DNA of 64,000 nucleotides from Molossus alvarezi (taxonomy: Eukaryota; Chordata; Mammalia; Chiroptera; Molossidae), in NCBI GenBank assembly GCA_037176705.1, contig CM073905.1:28056986-28120985 (forward strand), written 5' to 3'. The translations under genes and the position numbers were made by a program. The notes under the pieces were generated by a model that searched no databases, was not told the origin of the DNA, and was given only the letters and a program-made list of their open reading frames with translations. This document shows positions 31,886-43,200 of the stretch, in pieces (positions within the stretch are counted from its first letter, which is position 1; every line of letters begins with the position of its first letter).

Positions 31886-32039
31886 GTTGAGAGGTGTGTC
31901 CTGAGGGATGCCCTCCTTGGGACTCCAATACCTGCTGTCCAGAATTCATGCTTATGGGTTCAATTTTTGGTCTTCCCTGTTGCCCAGAACTACCAGCATC
32001 TGTAGCTCCAGTGCTCCACTCAGAGCCCGGCCCTAATGA

Positions 32040-32520
32040 GGTATTAGGAACCGTGAGGAGAGGGGCATCCCCTGGGCCCGAGGCTGGCGTTTATATCCTG
32101 GGACCAAAGGGAGCCAGGTACGCTTTGTGGCCAGATCTGCATTTTAGAGAGACCTCTGGCTGTGGGGGTGAATGCAAAGTAATCTTGGCAATAGATGAGG
32201 CTTCCAGCTGAAGAGAGCAATGTCCTTCATCCCCACCTTAAAAGAGAGTGAAAATCCCCTTCTGGTGCTGTGGCCTAAATGGCAGTGGGAAGTAATCTCT
32301 CTTCACAGGCCCCTTATCCACAGCCAAGCCCTGCGCCAGCTGAATCAGCAGTGCCAGTGCAACGCAAAGGTTCCGGGCTTGAGAGACCAGGAGAGGGGTT
32401 AAAGAAAATTACCCTCGCCTCCTCCATGCTAATGTAATCTCTAACCAGATCTGCCTAGCTGCAGCTCAAATTGCTTTTTAGATTAACATTTAATTATTAA
32501 CAGGGTCCCCTGGAAGGCCT
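32040..32520. other. Repeat-free block, candidate conserved enhancer
   Basis: The block ends in a very AT-rich segment (32455-32505) with AAATTGCTTTTTAGATTAAC and ATTTAATTATTAACAGGG. Upstream are GGCGTTTATATCCTGGGACC and CAAAGTAATCTTGGC. It has no repeat signature. Part of it is open in frame (32220-32402), but the frame resembles no gene. Confidence 0.4.
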
Positions 32521-33189
32521 CGGGCTTGGAACAGGGATGGGGGAGGGCTTCTCCTCTGGCTGCCTTTCAGAGAGACAGAGTAGGGAGGGAGAAGGAAGGG
32601 GTAGGGGAGAGTGGGGTCAGGAAGGGAGCGAGAAAGGCTACAGCCGGAGAGGAAGGACAGGGAGGCAGATGGAGGAAGAGACAGCAGAGGAAGAGAGTGC
32701 CTCTTCCTGTTGTGGGGGAGGAACTAACTGTTCACCCACATTCCCTATGGCCTCCTGGACAAGGATCCCTCCACTCTTCTGTTCTGGCCAAGGGCAGGCA
32801 AATCCTGCTTCTCGATGCTTTTTGAGGCTACATGCTGGCCTGGCTCAGGGTAGTAGGGAACAACACAGAAAAACAACCCACTCAGGATCACATAGCCAGT
32901 ATCTGACCCCAACTGTCCCAGGCTCACAATCTAGTGCTTATTCATTACCCTGGGCCTCCTGCCACCACTTCAAATTCTCCTCTGCATGTGGGGGCAGGCT
33001 CTGAGGCCAGGTCAGGGTGAAGGATAATGAGGCTTAAGGTACAGCAGAAAGGGTCCTGGAGGTGAGAACTATGGGAGGACACCTGCCCCCCTTTCCATGA
33101 AGGCTGTGAGGCCCTGGGAATAGCAGGCATCTCCTTTGCAGAGTCCTAACAGTCTACTCATCGCTTTACATGAACTCCTGGGTTTTTCC

Positions 33190-33258
33190 AGCTTCCTGTC
33201 TCATCCCCACTCAAGATTCTAAATCCCTCAGACTGCATCTAGAACCCCCTTTGTGTGC
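33190..33258. repeat. Local direct repeat, copy 1
   Basis: About 69 bases beginning AGCTTCCTGTCTCATCCCCA and ending CCCCCTTTGTGTGC. A close second copy is at 34168-34241. Confidence 0.85.
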
Positions 33259-33831
33259 TGATGGGCCAAATCCTGTGTCCTACATGAAGCTAGTGTACTG
33301 GATTGTATGTGAAAACCAAATTGTGACATCTCCTCATCCAAGCTGGAGGGCCCTCCTACCATCGATTGGCCCACTCCCCATTAAGAATTCAGTGAGGGAA
33401 ACAGAGATTCAGAGAGGTGCTGTGATGGAGAGGTCCTCAAGGTCACTCAGCCATTCAGAACCTGCCTGGCAGGTGCCACCCTGAGGCCTCTAGGGCCAGC
33501 CTTCCTCTCTGAACATCTAGTCTCATTGGATGGTGGGAAGGGCCTGACGTGACCTTCCCCTCCAAGCCACAGCCAGTGTTTGCCTTGAGTGGAGTCAGAG
33601 TCCATAGTGGGCAGCACCTGAGCCGGGGGACTGCAAGTAGAATGGTCCTTGACCTTCCTGGGATCACAGCCTCACCCTGCTGAGGAGCCCAAGTACTCAC
33701 ACACTGTGCTGCTCCAGGGCCAGCCCAGCCTGGCGAGGGGCAGGCTGCAGATCTAGAGCATACACCAAGGAAAGTTCTGCCTGCCTGCCGCTTCAAGGGA
33801 ATATTGAGGCCAGGAGAGGCCAGGAAAGTCC

Positions 33832-34069
33832 TTTTTTTTTTTTTTTATCCTCATCCGAGGACATTTTTCCATCTTTTGTACAGAGAGAGGAAGAGAGAGA
33901 GAGAGGGAAACATCAACGTGAAAGGGCCACATCGAGTGGCTGCCACTCGCACGACCAACCAGGGCCGGGGACAAACTGCAACCGAGGTACATGCCCTTAG
34001 CGGGAACTGAACCCGGGTCTCTCCGGACCGCAGGCGGACGCTCTAACCGCTGAGCCAAACCGGCCAGGG
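33832..34069 (-). mobile_element. Ves SINE (CCTCGGGTGAGG-tail type)
   Basis: On the minus strand the head is CCCTGGCCGGTTTGGCTCAG, the B box GGGTTCAGTTCCCGC and the tail TCCTCGGATGAGGAT plus poly(A). The flanking duplication GGAAAGTCC is at 33823-33831 and 34071-34079. It is close in sequence to the copies at 35826 and 49209. Confidence 0.92.
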
Positions 34070-34167
34070 TGGAAAGTCCATTTTTAATGGGCTAGATTTA
34101 GTAGTGGGAAACCAGTCCTGGTTGGATGTTCCCTTTTGGCAGGACACTCATTGATTTTCCTTCTCTC

Positions 34168-34241
34168 AGCTTCCTTTCTCATCCCCATTCAAGATTCTAA
34201 ATCCCTCAGGACGGATTACATCTAGAACCCCCTTTGTGTGC
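34168..34241. repeat. Local direct repeat, copy 2
   Basis: About 74 bases beginning AGCTTCCTTTCTCATCCCCA and ending CCCCCTTTGTGTGC. It differs from copy 1 by two substitutions early on and a short insertion after CCCTCAG. A Ves SINE lies between the copies. Confidence 0.85.
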
Positions 34242-34323
34242 ATGGCACAGGGCTGGCCCCCTAAAAGATGCTCAGAGAGTATTTGCTGCCTGCCCAAATG
34301 AATGAATGAATGAATGAATGAGT
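34240..34323 (+). repeat. L2 LINE 3' end with GAAT microsatellite
   Basis: ATGGCACAGGGCTGGCCCCC and 'gctcagagagtatttgctgc' lead into tandem AATG units at 34297-34321. Confidence 0.65.
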
Positions 34324-34639
34324 AAGTGACAGCCACTTCAAAGAGGCAGGGCCTAGGTTTTCTTCACCTCAGTATTGTTCTGTCCAGTGCAAGTCACACA
34401 CGTTGTCCTCTGTGAATGTTTATGGGGTAAGGGGCCTCCTGGGCACTGCTCATCCTCCTCTCCCTCCTCTCCCCTTCTCTCTCTCTGTGATTACAGCCCC
34501 TCCTAGGGTAGAATCAAAGTAGATTGGGCACTGGGGAGGAGCAGGCCTTTGCTTCTTTCCTGCTTGGAGCTGGGGGCTGAGGAGCACCTACCATGATGGA
34601 GCCAGGGGTGGGGGCGGTACAGAGTGAGGCTGAGGATGC

Positions 34640-34862
34640 AAGCTCTGGTGGGGATTGACACCCTCGTCTCTGCCACCTAAAAGCTGTGTGACCTTGTGCA
34701 GATTACCTCCCCTCCTTGTGACCATTTCTTAGTCTGTAAAATGGGGCTAAAAAACAGACCCCACCACAGAGGCTGCTAGGAAGATGTGGTGAGGTGTCAC
34801 AGACAGGACGCACAGGGGCGTGGCACCGGGAGCATTCAGTAACTGCACTGCTATTCTTAGTG
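34640..34862 (+). repeat. MIR SINE
   Basis: AAAGCTGTGTGACCTTGTGC, CTTAGTCTGTAAAATGGGGC and CGTGGCACCGGGAGCATTCA cover nearly all of MIR in order. Confidence 0.85.
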
Positions 34863-35119
34863 CTCAGACAGGCATTGTTATTTTCAAGTTCTCCCCTCCC
34901 ACGGGCCTGGGGGGGTTCCTAAAGCCCCCTGCAGCCAGACAGGCAGGGAGAGATGACAAAAGGCAGGCAGGGCCAAAGGCCTCAATTCTCCCGTTCTTTT
35001 AATAAAAATAAAGACAGCCTTTAGACATCCTCCTCCTATGCATTGTTCTGCCGAGGCAGCAGCACAGACTTAATTCCTCCTTGGACCTGGAAAGTTCCTT
35101 CCTTTCTTTCCCCTCCCCT

Positions 35120-35300
35120 GTCACATTTCCTTTATCTAAATCCTTAGCTATGAAAGGGCATATCGACAACTGGGGGTGTTATCTGGTGGAGGGGACCTTT
35201 TCCTAGGGGTGCCTCTGAGATAAGGCGTCTTATCAGCCCCCATGTCAGGGACAGTGCCAAAGCATTCTAATCATTGAGGCTTGCGACATTTTCCTCTCCT
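35120..35300. promoter_or_regulatory. GATA-site cluster in a repeat-free block
   Basis: GATAAG (35219-35224) and CTTATC (35229-35234) form an inverted pair four bases apart. A further TTATCT is at 35179-35184. The surrounding block (TATCTAAATCCTTAGC, CATTCTAATCATTGAGG) shows no repeat. Confidence 0.4.
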
Positions 35301-35494
35301 TACCCCCCCCCCTTTTATTATTAAAGTCACAAAGGACCTTGGGCTTATAAACAGCCCGATTTGCAGATAGGGTTTCAAAATGAGCAGCACTCCCAGGATG
35401 GTCCCTGGCTGGGGAGTTTGGGTGGGGGCTGTGTTTCTGCAGATGGGATGTTGCTAATCAGAGAGGGGCAGGGTGGTGTCATGGGAAGGTCATG

Positions 35495-35590
35495 AGTGTT
35501 TTAGGTGCCTGCCCCAGTCCTGCCCCCAGCTTGCTGTGTGACCCTGTGCAGGGTGCTTAGCTTCTCTGGGCCTCAGGCCTTCATCTGACT
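35495..35590 (+). repeat. MIR SINE fragment
   Basis: CAGCTTGCTGTGTGACCCTG and TTCTCTGGGCCTCAGGCC are MIR core. Confidence 0.55.
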
Positions 35591-35599
35591 ATAACCAAT

Positions 35600-36310
35600 T
35601 GATTGATTTAGCCATTCATTCAACGCTTGTTTATTAAATGGTTACTCTTTGCCAGGCACTGGGTAGAAAGAAACAAATAAGACATGGTCCTTGCCCTTAA
35701 GATAGAGTCCAGTGGAGACAGACAGACGTGAAAATTGGCAGTTACAACTCGGCGAGATTAGGTCTGTAAGGAGGGGATGCCCAGAGAAGGGGGGCCAGAG
35801 TCTGAGTTAAGACAGGGTGGCAGTGCCCTGGCCGGTTTGGCTCAGCAGTTAGAGCGTCGGCCTGCGGTCCGGAGAGACCCGGGTTCGGTTCCCGCTAAGG
35901 GCACGTACCTTGGTTGCAGTTTGTCTCCAGCCCTGGTTGGGTCGTGTGGGTGGCAACCACTCGATGTGTCGCTTTCACGTCGATGTTTCTCTCTCTCTCT
36001 CTCCCTCTCACTCTATCTGAACAAAATATCGAAAAATGTCCTCGGGTGAGGATTAAAAAAAAAAAAGACAGGGTGGCAGTGCTGTGGGCAGAGGGACCAG
36101 CACAGGCAAAGGTTTGGAGGAGTGAGGCAGCCAGGCTAGAGGGAGGGCTAGGAGGACGGTAGGAGGGAGAGGTGACAGAGACAGGTCACAGGGGCCCTGA
36201 GGGCCAGACAGTGAGGGTTGGGCTCCATTCTGAAGCCAGAGAGAAGTGCCAGGGCCCAGGAGAAGGATCTTCGTCTTACATGTAGACGATGGGGATGATT
36301 CAGAAGCTGG
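35600..36310 (+). repeat. Ancient interspersed repeat split by a Ves SINE
   Basis: CATTCAACGCTTGTTTATTA, TTTGCCAGGCACTGGGTAG and GACATGGTCCTTGCCCTTAA form the left part. After the SINE come GGACCAGCACAGGCAAAGG and GGGTTGGGCTCCATTCTGA. The orientation is the same as in the other copies. Confidence 0.6.
35826..36064 (+). mobile_element. Ves SINE, full length with long target-site duplication
   Basis: CCCTGGCCGGTTTGGCTCAG, the B box GGGTTCGGTTCCCGC, TTTCACGTCGATGTTTCTC and TGTCCTCGGGTGAGGATTAA are all present. The perfect 17-bp duplication AAGACAGGGTGGCAGTG is at 35809-35825 and 36065-36081. The clean duplication and near-consensus sequence suggest a fairly recent insertion. Confidence 0.95.
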
Positions 36311-37679
36311 ACGTGGTGGTCCACTCATGCATGGCTGGGCCCTGCCCCAGCCACAGGGCACAGGGTTCCTGGGAGAATGGGCAGTGAGTTAGGGTAACGG
36401 GGGAAGGGTGCAGCGAGAAATCCCTCTTCTCCAAGAGAAGACCGTCTGCCTGCTGGGCCTCCAGAAGCTGGGGATGAATCCAGGCTGCTGCCCTAGAAAA
36501 GGTGAGCTGAGGCCTTCAGGGAAAGTCTGTGGCCCTAGCTGGGGTAGGTGACCTCTCGGGTCCCAGAAGGGCCTGGGCATCCACCGTCAGAGCACTCTGA
36601 ACACCAGAGCCCCACTGGGAGGGCAGGTGAAATGTACAGAGAGGCCCCAGAATAGGCAGCCTGCCCCTCACCTGCTAACAACTGTAGCCCCCCGTCTGCC
36701 CTTTCAACTGCAAAGCATGCTGGGATGTGTGGCCCCTGGGGACTTGTGGGGTGGGGGCTGGAAAGGGGCTAAGCTTCTGGGCCCCGGGCACCCGGTGAAA
36801 GGCCAGAGGTAGAGCTCCAGAGATGGGGTGGGGCACGGGCAGGACCCTGGGTGGGTTCATGGAGCCAGTTCTGTGAGAGGGGCAGTAGCTTCCCTGGGCT
36901 CACACAGTGGGCACTGGCTGGGGGAGGTTGCTGGCCTCCCTCCTCCCTGGCCCAGCAGTGCAGCCCAGTGGTGAGAGGGCAGGCTTGCCCCAGCCACTGC
37001 TTGCTGGGTGGCCCTGGGCAGGGTGCTTTTTTCAGGCTTGAGTTTTCCCATCTATGGAGGGAGAGGCTTGGGCCCTACAGCCAGCTGGCCTTCTCTAGGT
37101 CCCCCCTTTGTCCCCTCATCCCTGCATCAGAGCGGCCAGAGGTGGACACTGCACTGGGTGTGGGGAGCCACAGGCCCCTCACCTTCCAGGTGTGCACATG
37201 ATTGTGCATGTCCGTGGACTGCATGCATGTGTGTGAGGGTGCCGGAGCACACGGAGGGGTGTGTCGCATGGTATGGATGAGGGTGGGACAGCAGTGTGCC
37301 CATCTGCAGGAAAGCATGCGCAGTGAGTGAGTACAGGCACGTGTGGGCACCCCGGCTGCATGTCCGAATGTCCCCGGGTGTCCAAGCCAGCCAGAGCGTG
37401 CCAGTGTGTGCAGGTGTGTCTTAAAGGGCCGCTTCTAGGCCTGCTCATGTCCCAAGTCCCCAAGAAGCCGCACTTCGTTCCCGCAGTCAAGGGCTTTCAT
37501 CTCTGTAATAAACCCACTTCATTCCCTTTTTAAACTGTATAATTTCTGCCTGATTGTAATGGCATATTTTACAATTACCAGAAATCAAAGCTGGGAAGTG
37601 GATACTGTAGCTTTTATTGCGTCGCTGCGTTAAGGCTGTCGATTGTGGGGGAGGGGGAGGATGAGAACCACCTACCCTC

Positions 37680-37735
37680 CCCATCCATCCCTTCTCCCTC
37701 TCCCCCTCTCTCTCTCCCTCTCTCTCTCCCCAGTA
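37680..37735. repeat. CT-rich low-complexity tract
   Basis: Irregular CCCT and CT units run from CCCATCCATCCCTTCTCC to CTCTCTCTCCCC. Confidence 0.8.
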
Positions 37736-37736
37736 A

Positions 37737-38075
37737 TAGGAGAAAATTGGTTTTGAAACTGAATAAAAGTCCCTTTCAGTGTAAATCATTTCTTTCAGGG
37801 TACCTTTGCTGAAAGTAAAATAGAGCATAATGAAAGGTGGTTACGTGATTGTCTTTCATTTACCGAGAGGCCAGGACAGACAGGAGGCTGCAACCGTCTC
37901 GGGGAAATACAAGATTGGAATAATTGCGCGGTAACAAGGAGCTTGTTGTGAAATTAGTATCTTAAGAAAGTAGTGGAAAAAGGCTTTTCCTCATGAATAC
38001 TTCATTATTAGAAGAAAGCGGCAGAATTTAGGGCTCCAGACACCTGTTTAGTATTAAATAACTTCCTTTTCTTCC
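37737..38075. other. Repeat-free AT-rich block, candidate conserved enhancer
   Basis: CAGTGTAAATCATTTCTTTC, AATAGAGCATAATGAAAGG, TTGGAATAATTGCGCGGTAA and TGAAATTAGTATCTTAAG make a 340-base block of even, non-repetitive AT-rich sequence with many homeodomain-like cores. It lies 1.4 kb before exon 2. It is my best candidate for a conserved element in intron 1. Confidence 0.45.
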
Positions 38076-38132
38076 CTTTAAATACCCCCCACACACACAC
38101 TCTCTCTCTCTCTCTTCTCTTTTCTTTTTTAA

Positions 38133-38330
38133 TACAATTTTTTATTGATTTTAGAGAGGAAGAGAGAGAGAGAGATAGAAACATCGATGAGAGAATCGAT
38201 TGGCTGCCCCCTGCATTCCCCCCACTGGACATCTGGCCCACAACCTGGGCATGTGCCCTGACTGGGAATCGAACCGGCGACTTCTTGGTGCATGGATCGA
38301 TGCTCAACCACTGAGCCACACAGGCCGGGC
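38133..38330 (-). mobile_element. Ves SINE (AATCAATAAA-tail type)
   Basis: On the minus strand it reads GCCCGGCCTGTGTGGCTCAG, GGTTCGATTCCCAGTCAGGG and CGATGTTTCTATCTC. Its 5' flank ends TTCTCTTTTCTTTTTTAA and its 3' flank begins TTCTCTTTCTTTTTTAA, an imperfect target-site duplication. A CA/CT microsatellite (about 38088-38120) adjoins it. Confidence 0.9.
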
Positions 38331-39405
38331 TTCTCTTTCTTTTTTAAAACCAGCATGAGGATTGAGTTGGCCCAGCTTAGCTGCTTGGGACTCAGGTGGT
38401 GGGGTGGGGTGGGGTGCCAGGGCTGGGTGGACATTGGGGTGTCCAGGGTTCAGCTCGTACCTGAGTCTGCCGTTTCCTTACTGGGAAGAGAGGAAAGGAG
38501 GGACCCGGCAGAGGAACTCCCACCCTGTCCCCCTGGCCTCCAGGGCAGGCCTGCCTGTGTCACCCAGCTCCTCAGGGACTCAGTTCTTGGGAAGGTGGAC
38601 TTTGTGAAGAAAAGATGCGTGTTTCCATGTGAACACTGGGCATCTGACTGGGTGAGCGAGCAGATGTCCCGTCTGGAGCCACATCTGAGCTGCTGCCTGT
38701 GGAGACCTCTGCCGGGCCTGGCAGGGCTGCCCTGGGTGGCCCTGCCCTGTCTAGTTGGCGTAGGGAGCTGGGTCAGGAAGCCGTGGTCGCCCTCGGGGCC
38801 TGGGCTCAGGGCTCAGTCTAAGGTCAAGGCCAGGCTCAGCATGGGTCAGGGCTGCAGCCGCCCTGGTTCTCCCAGGGACACGTCCCGGACGTCTCCCCTC
38901 CAGGGGTGCTGGGAGAATGCCACAGGCAAGGGGCAGACCAGCTGCCATCAGCTGGGGCACCCAGGTACTCACTGCCAGTTCCTGGGCACCCCTCCCTGCA
39001 GGTTCCAAAGATGACCAGATGGGGTCTTCGCCCTTGATGAGCTCCAGGCTGGAGGGGGTTGTGTACAGGCCCGTTTGCTGGCGGTCGTGCGGGAGCTGGG
39101 AGGAGAGCCTGCGGAGGGAACACAGCGGGCTGAGAACATGAGACTCCCAGGGGCCTGAGGGCATGGGGTAGCCCCTGGAGGAGGGGACCCGCACTCTGAG
39201 CAGTCAGTTCTGGCCTCATCATGGTAGAAGTCCACCACTCAGGAGACTTGGATCTTTTCCTTCCTGTAAGGCCACGGGTGAGCCTCTTGGTGCCCCAGCC
39301 TCAGTTTCTCATCTGTCTGATAAGGGAGAAAGGGAGTCTGCTTTGAAAGTCTCTGGTCTTCTGGGTGGCGGGAGGCGGGCGGCGGGCATGGAGCAGCGCG
39401 CGTGA

Positions 39406-39900
<495 letters not shown>

Positions 39901-39969
39901 GTACCATGGGCCATGTTTGTCTTACTCACCAGCACGCACACTCCTGCGTTAGCGGAGAGTAGGATAGTG

Positions 39970-40085
39970 TGGAATAATAGTCCCGAATGTGATCCCAGCT
40001 CAGGGCCTGATTTGCTGTGTGACCTCAGGCATTTCCTTTCCCTCTCTGGGCCTCGCTTTTTCCTTGTGTTAAACTAGGGAGCTGA
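39970..40085 (+). repeat. MIR SINE
   Basis: GATTTGCTGTGTGACCTCAG and CCCTCTCTGGGCCTCGC are clear MIR core. Confidence 0.75.
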
Positions 40086-40379
40086 ACTTGGTACCCCAAG
40101 CATCTGTCCTCCTTGACCACCTAGGACGGGGTTAGGGGGAGGGATCCCAAATCCTCTGATCTGATGATTTGTAGCCACCCTAGGGTTGGGTATTTTTTTT
40201 CTTTGTTTGTTTTTAATTTTGAAGTATTTGGAAACATTTAAAAACATGGAATTTAAATTGAAACGTGGATTTCTAGTCTGTCTTGAAAAAAAAAACATCA
40301 GAGGATCTGGTAATAGAGGCTGTGTTCCTGTTATAGAGCTGTTGGTTAGAACTCAACTGTTGCCTCTTAAAGGGGACAC

Positions 40380-43150
40380 ATCTCCAGAATTTTGCAACTG
40401 TCACCACCATCAGTTTTAGCATTTTATCACTTAAAGAAGAAACCACTTCTTAACCATTAGCAGGCACCCCCTTATCCTCCACCCCCTTCCTCTTCTCTAT
40501 AGAGTCCTCTATTCTGGGCTTTCATAAGAAGGGAATCATATAATAGGTGGCCTTTTGTGACCGGTTTCTTTCACTTAGTATAATGTTTTCAAGGTTCACC
40601 CATCTTGTAGCACGTGTATAACACATTGTAACATTTACTGATGCGTGTTGTTCCTTATTATTAATCCTCCCACCACGCAGAATTTCCTTGGCTGGTTTCT
40701 TTATTCTTCTGTCTGAACTATGGAATTAATTTATCTAGGTAAGAACAAAAATCCTGTTTGTGTTTTTACTGGGACAGCATTCCATTTATAAATTAATGTA
40801 GGAAGAAATGGCATTTTTATGATGATGTCTTTCCTTCCGAGAACATGATATAAACCTTTCTGTGTGTTCCGACTTCCTTATGCGTCCCTTGGGAATGTTT
40901 TAGTATTTGCTTCATTTAGATCTTACACATTTTTTTAGTTTACTTTTGGATAGTTAACCTTTCTTGGCAAGTTTTTTCTTTCATAAATGGAGGTTATTTA
41001 TATAAAGGCTATTAACTCCCACCACCTTACAGAAATCTTTTGTTTGTAATGGTTTTTTAATTGAGTCTCTTAGGTTTTCCAGTTATACTATCATATCTTT
41101 TGCAAATGATAATTTTACTTCCTACTTTGGAATTTCTATACGTAAATATCTTTGTCTTGTTTAATAGTGTTGGCTACTATCCCTGGAACAATGAAAAATA
41201 ATAATGGTGCTAACAGACATTCTTGCTTTGTCCCTGACTTTTAACGAGAAGCTTTTAAGATTTCCCCATTAGCAAAATGCTGGATTGTGGCAGCTATTTT
41301 GTCAGGTTAAATACATGTCCATCTATTCTTGTTTTATTAAGAAATTTAAAAATCAAGAATGGAAGTTGAAGTTTACCAAATGACTTTTCCGTGTCTCTGA
41401 AGATAATCATATGGGTTTTTCCTTTGCTCTATTGATATGAATAATGATACAGCTTTCTTAATATCAACCCATCCTTGCATTCCTAGTTGAATCCCATTTG
41501 GTTATGGTGAATCTTTCTTTATAATATACTACTGAGGAATTGGATTTGCTCTTTTACTTAGGAGTTTTGCCTCAATTTCATCAATGAGAGTAGTCTTCAG
41601 TTTTGTTGGTTTTTTTTAGAACCATTTTTGTTGGGTTTTGCTATCAGTGTTATGCTCACTTCATAAAGAGAATGAGGTTTGCTTCAGATTACCTGTTCTT
41701 TAAAGATTGGTTGACCCTCTATTAAACCGTCTGGTCGAGTGCATTTATTTGGGGCTGGTGGATAGCTCTTTGATAATGTTCTGGTTCTTCTGTAATAATT
41801 TATCTGTTTTCATCGTTCTGCTTCTTGAATGAGTCTGATAAATTATATTCCTCTAGAAAAGTATTCATTTTATCCAGGTTTTCAAATGTATTTGCATGAG
41901 GCTGAACAAAATGATTTACAATTCCTTTATTCACCCTTATTCTTATATTGTATATTTTGTGGGAGGGGGTTCCCCCTGATTAGGTTAGTTAGCTGATGAC
42001 GTTATCCCACCCCCTTGTCCCAAAGATCCATATTTAGGATGTATTAGTAATTACCCTTTCTGGTCTCCAATTCATTAATTTATGCTAATATCTTTATTAA
42101 AATCTTCCTACTTTCCTTGTTTTTTTTTTTTTGTTTTTTTTTTAATTGAGTTAGAGGCTTAAATCTTTATACTGATAAACAAGAAAGATGAATATTAAGG
42201 CTGTGAATTCTCTGAACACTGTTTTAGCTATCTCTGTAGGTTCTAATGTGTAGTCTTTTTATTATCATTTTTCCTAGATATTTTATAATTTTGGCTTTGA
42301 TTTCTTCTTTGACCTAAGGCTCCTTTGAGTTCCATTTTTCCACCCACACAGTAGGTGCTTTAGTGTTTTGTTTTTCCAGTTTTATTGCATTTTGATCAAA
42401 ATGTTGTCTATGATTTCTACTCTTTTGGATTTTGTTAATAATCTGTGGTCATTTTTTGCGAGTTTTGAGACTTTTAATGGGGATTTGAAAAGATGGTGTG
42501 GTTTTCAGGATGCAGAGTTTGATGTAGTATACCAATTCTATCAACCTCATTACTTATGTTAGTTAGGTCTTCTATATCCTCACCTGTCTTGGAGAGAGAC
42601 AGAAATGAGATGCCCACGCTAATGTGTTCTAGTCTATTTCTTCTTGTAGCACTTACAGTTTCGGCCTTACGAATGGTGATGCAATGTTATTCCACATGAA
42701 GATATTAATATGTTCAATCTTCAGAGTGAATTGAATCTTTATGATATTTAATACTTTGGGGGCAGATTTGATTTTATCTGTTCAGATAGTAACCTCTTCT
42801 CTTTTAATTCACATTTTTTCTTGAAACCTTGGCCAGTCCTTTTATTTCAACCTTTCTGAATCACTTTGCTGAGATGTGACTCATATACTGTAGAGTTGGA
42901 TTAAGCTTTGTGATTCCATCTGAATGCCTCTTTAAAATTTCTGAGAGCTTAGCCCATTTACATTTATTGATATGACAGATGTCCCATCTTAGTTCTTTTT
43001 GTGCTGTGCTGTAATTGCTTTTAAAAGTCTTTCCCTGTGTGACCCGTGTTCTCTGCTTTGTTTTGCGCACCTACTAATCATGAGGGAGGTTGGTGCCTTT
43101 GTTCTAGTGGGGGAACTTTAAATAATACCCTCATTTTCTGTTTCTGTGGA
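40380..43150 (-). mobile_element. Old L1 LINE, ORF2 and 3' sequence in antisense, decayed
   Basis: The + strand text reads as antisense L1: TTTCACTTAGTATAATGTTT with 'ttcaaggttcacccatcttg', GGTTTTGCTATCAGTGTTAT with CTTCATAAAGAGAATGAGG, CCATTTACATTTATTGATAT, and TTCTTCTTTGACCTAAGG. No long ORF survives on either strand, so it cannot encode reverse transcriptase. It may be more than one insertion. The AT-rich composition differs sharply from both flanks. Confidence 0.75.
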
Positions 43151-43200
43151 ACAGTATCCATTACTTTCCCTCAGATGAACAAAATGATGCAATTAGTGTA

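Noticed and set aside
38292..39014. 240-codon plus-strand frame before exon 2
   Set aside because: It begins inside a Ves SINE and continues through unique GC-rich DNA with no family match.
40380..43150. Intact L1 reverse transcriptase
   Set aside because: The text is recognisably L1 in antisense but no frame longer than about 70 codons survives, so it is a fossil.
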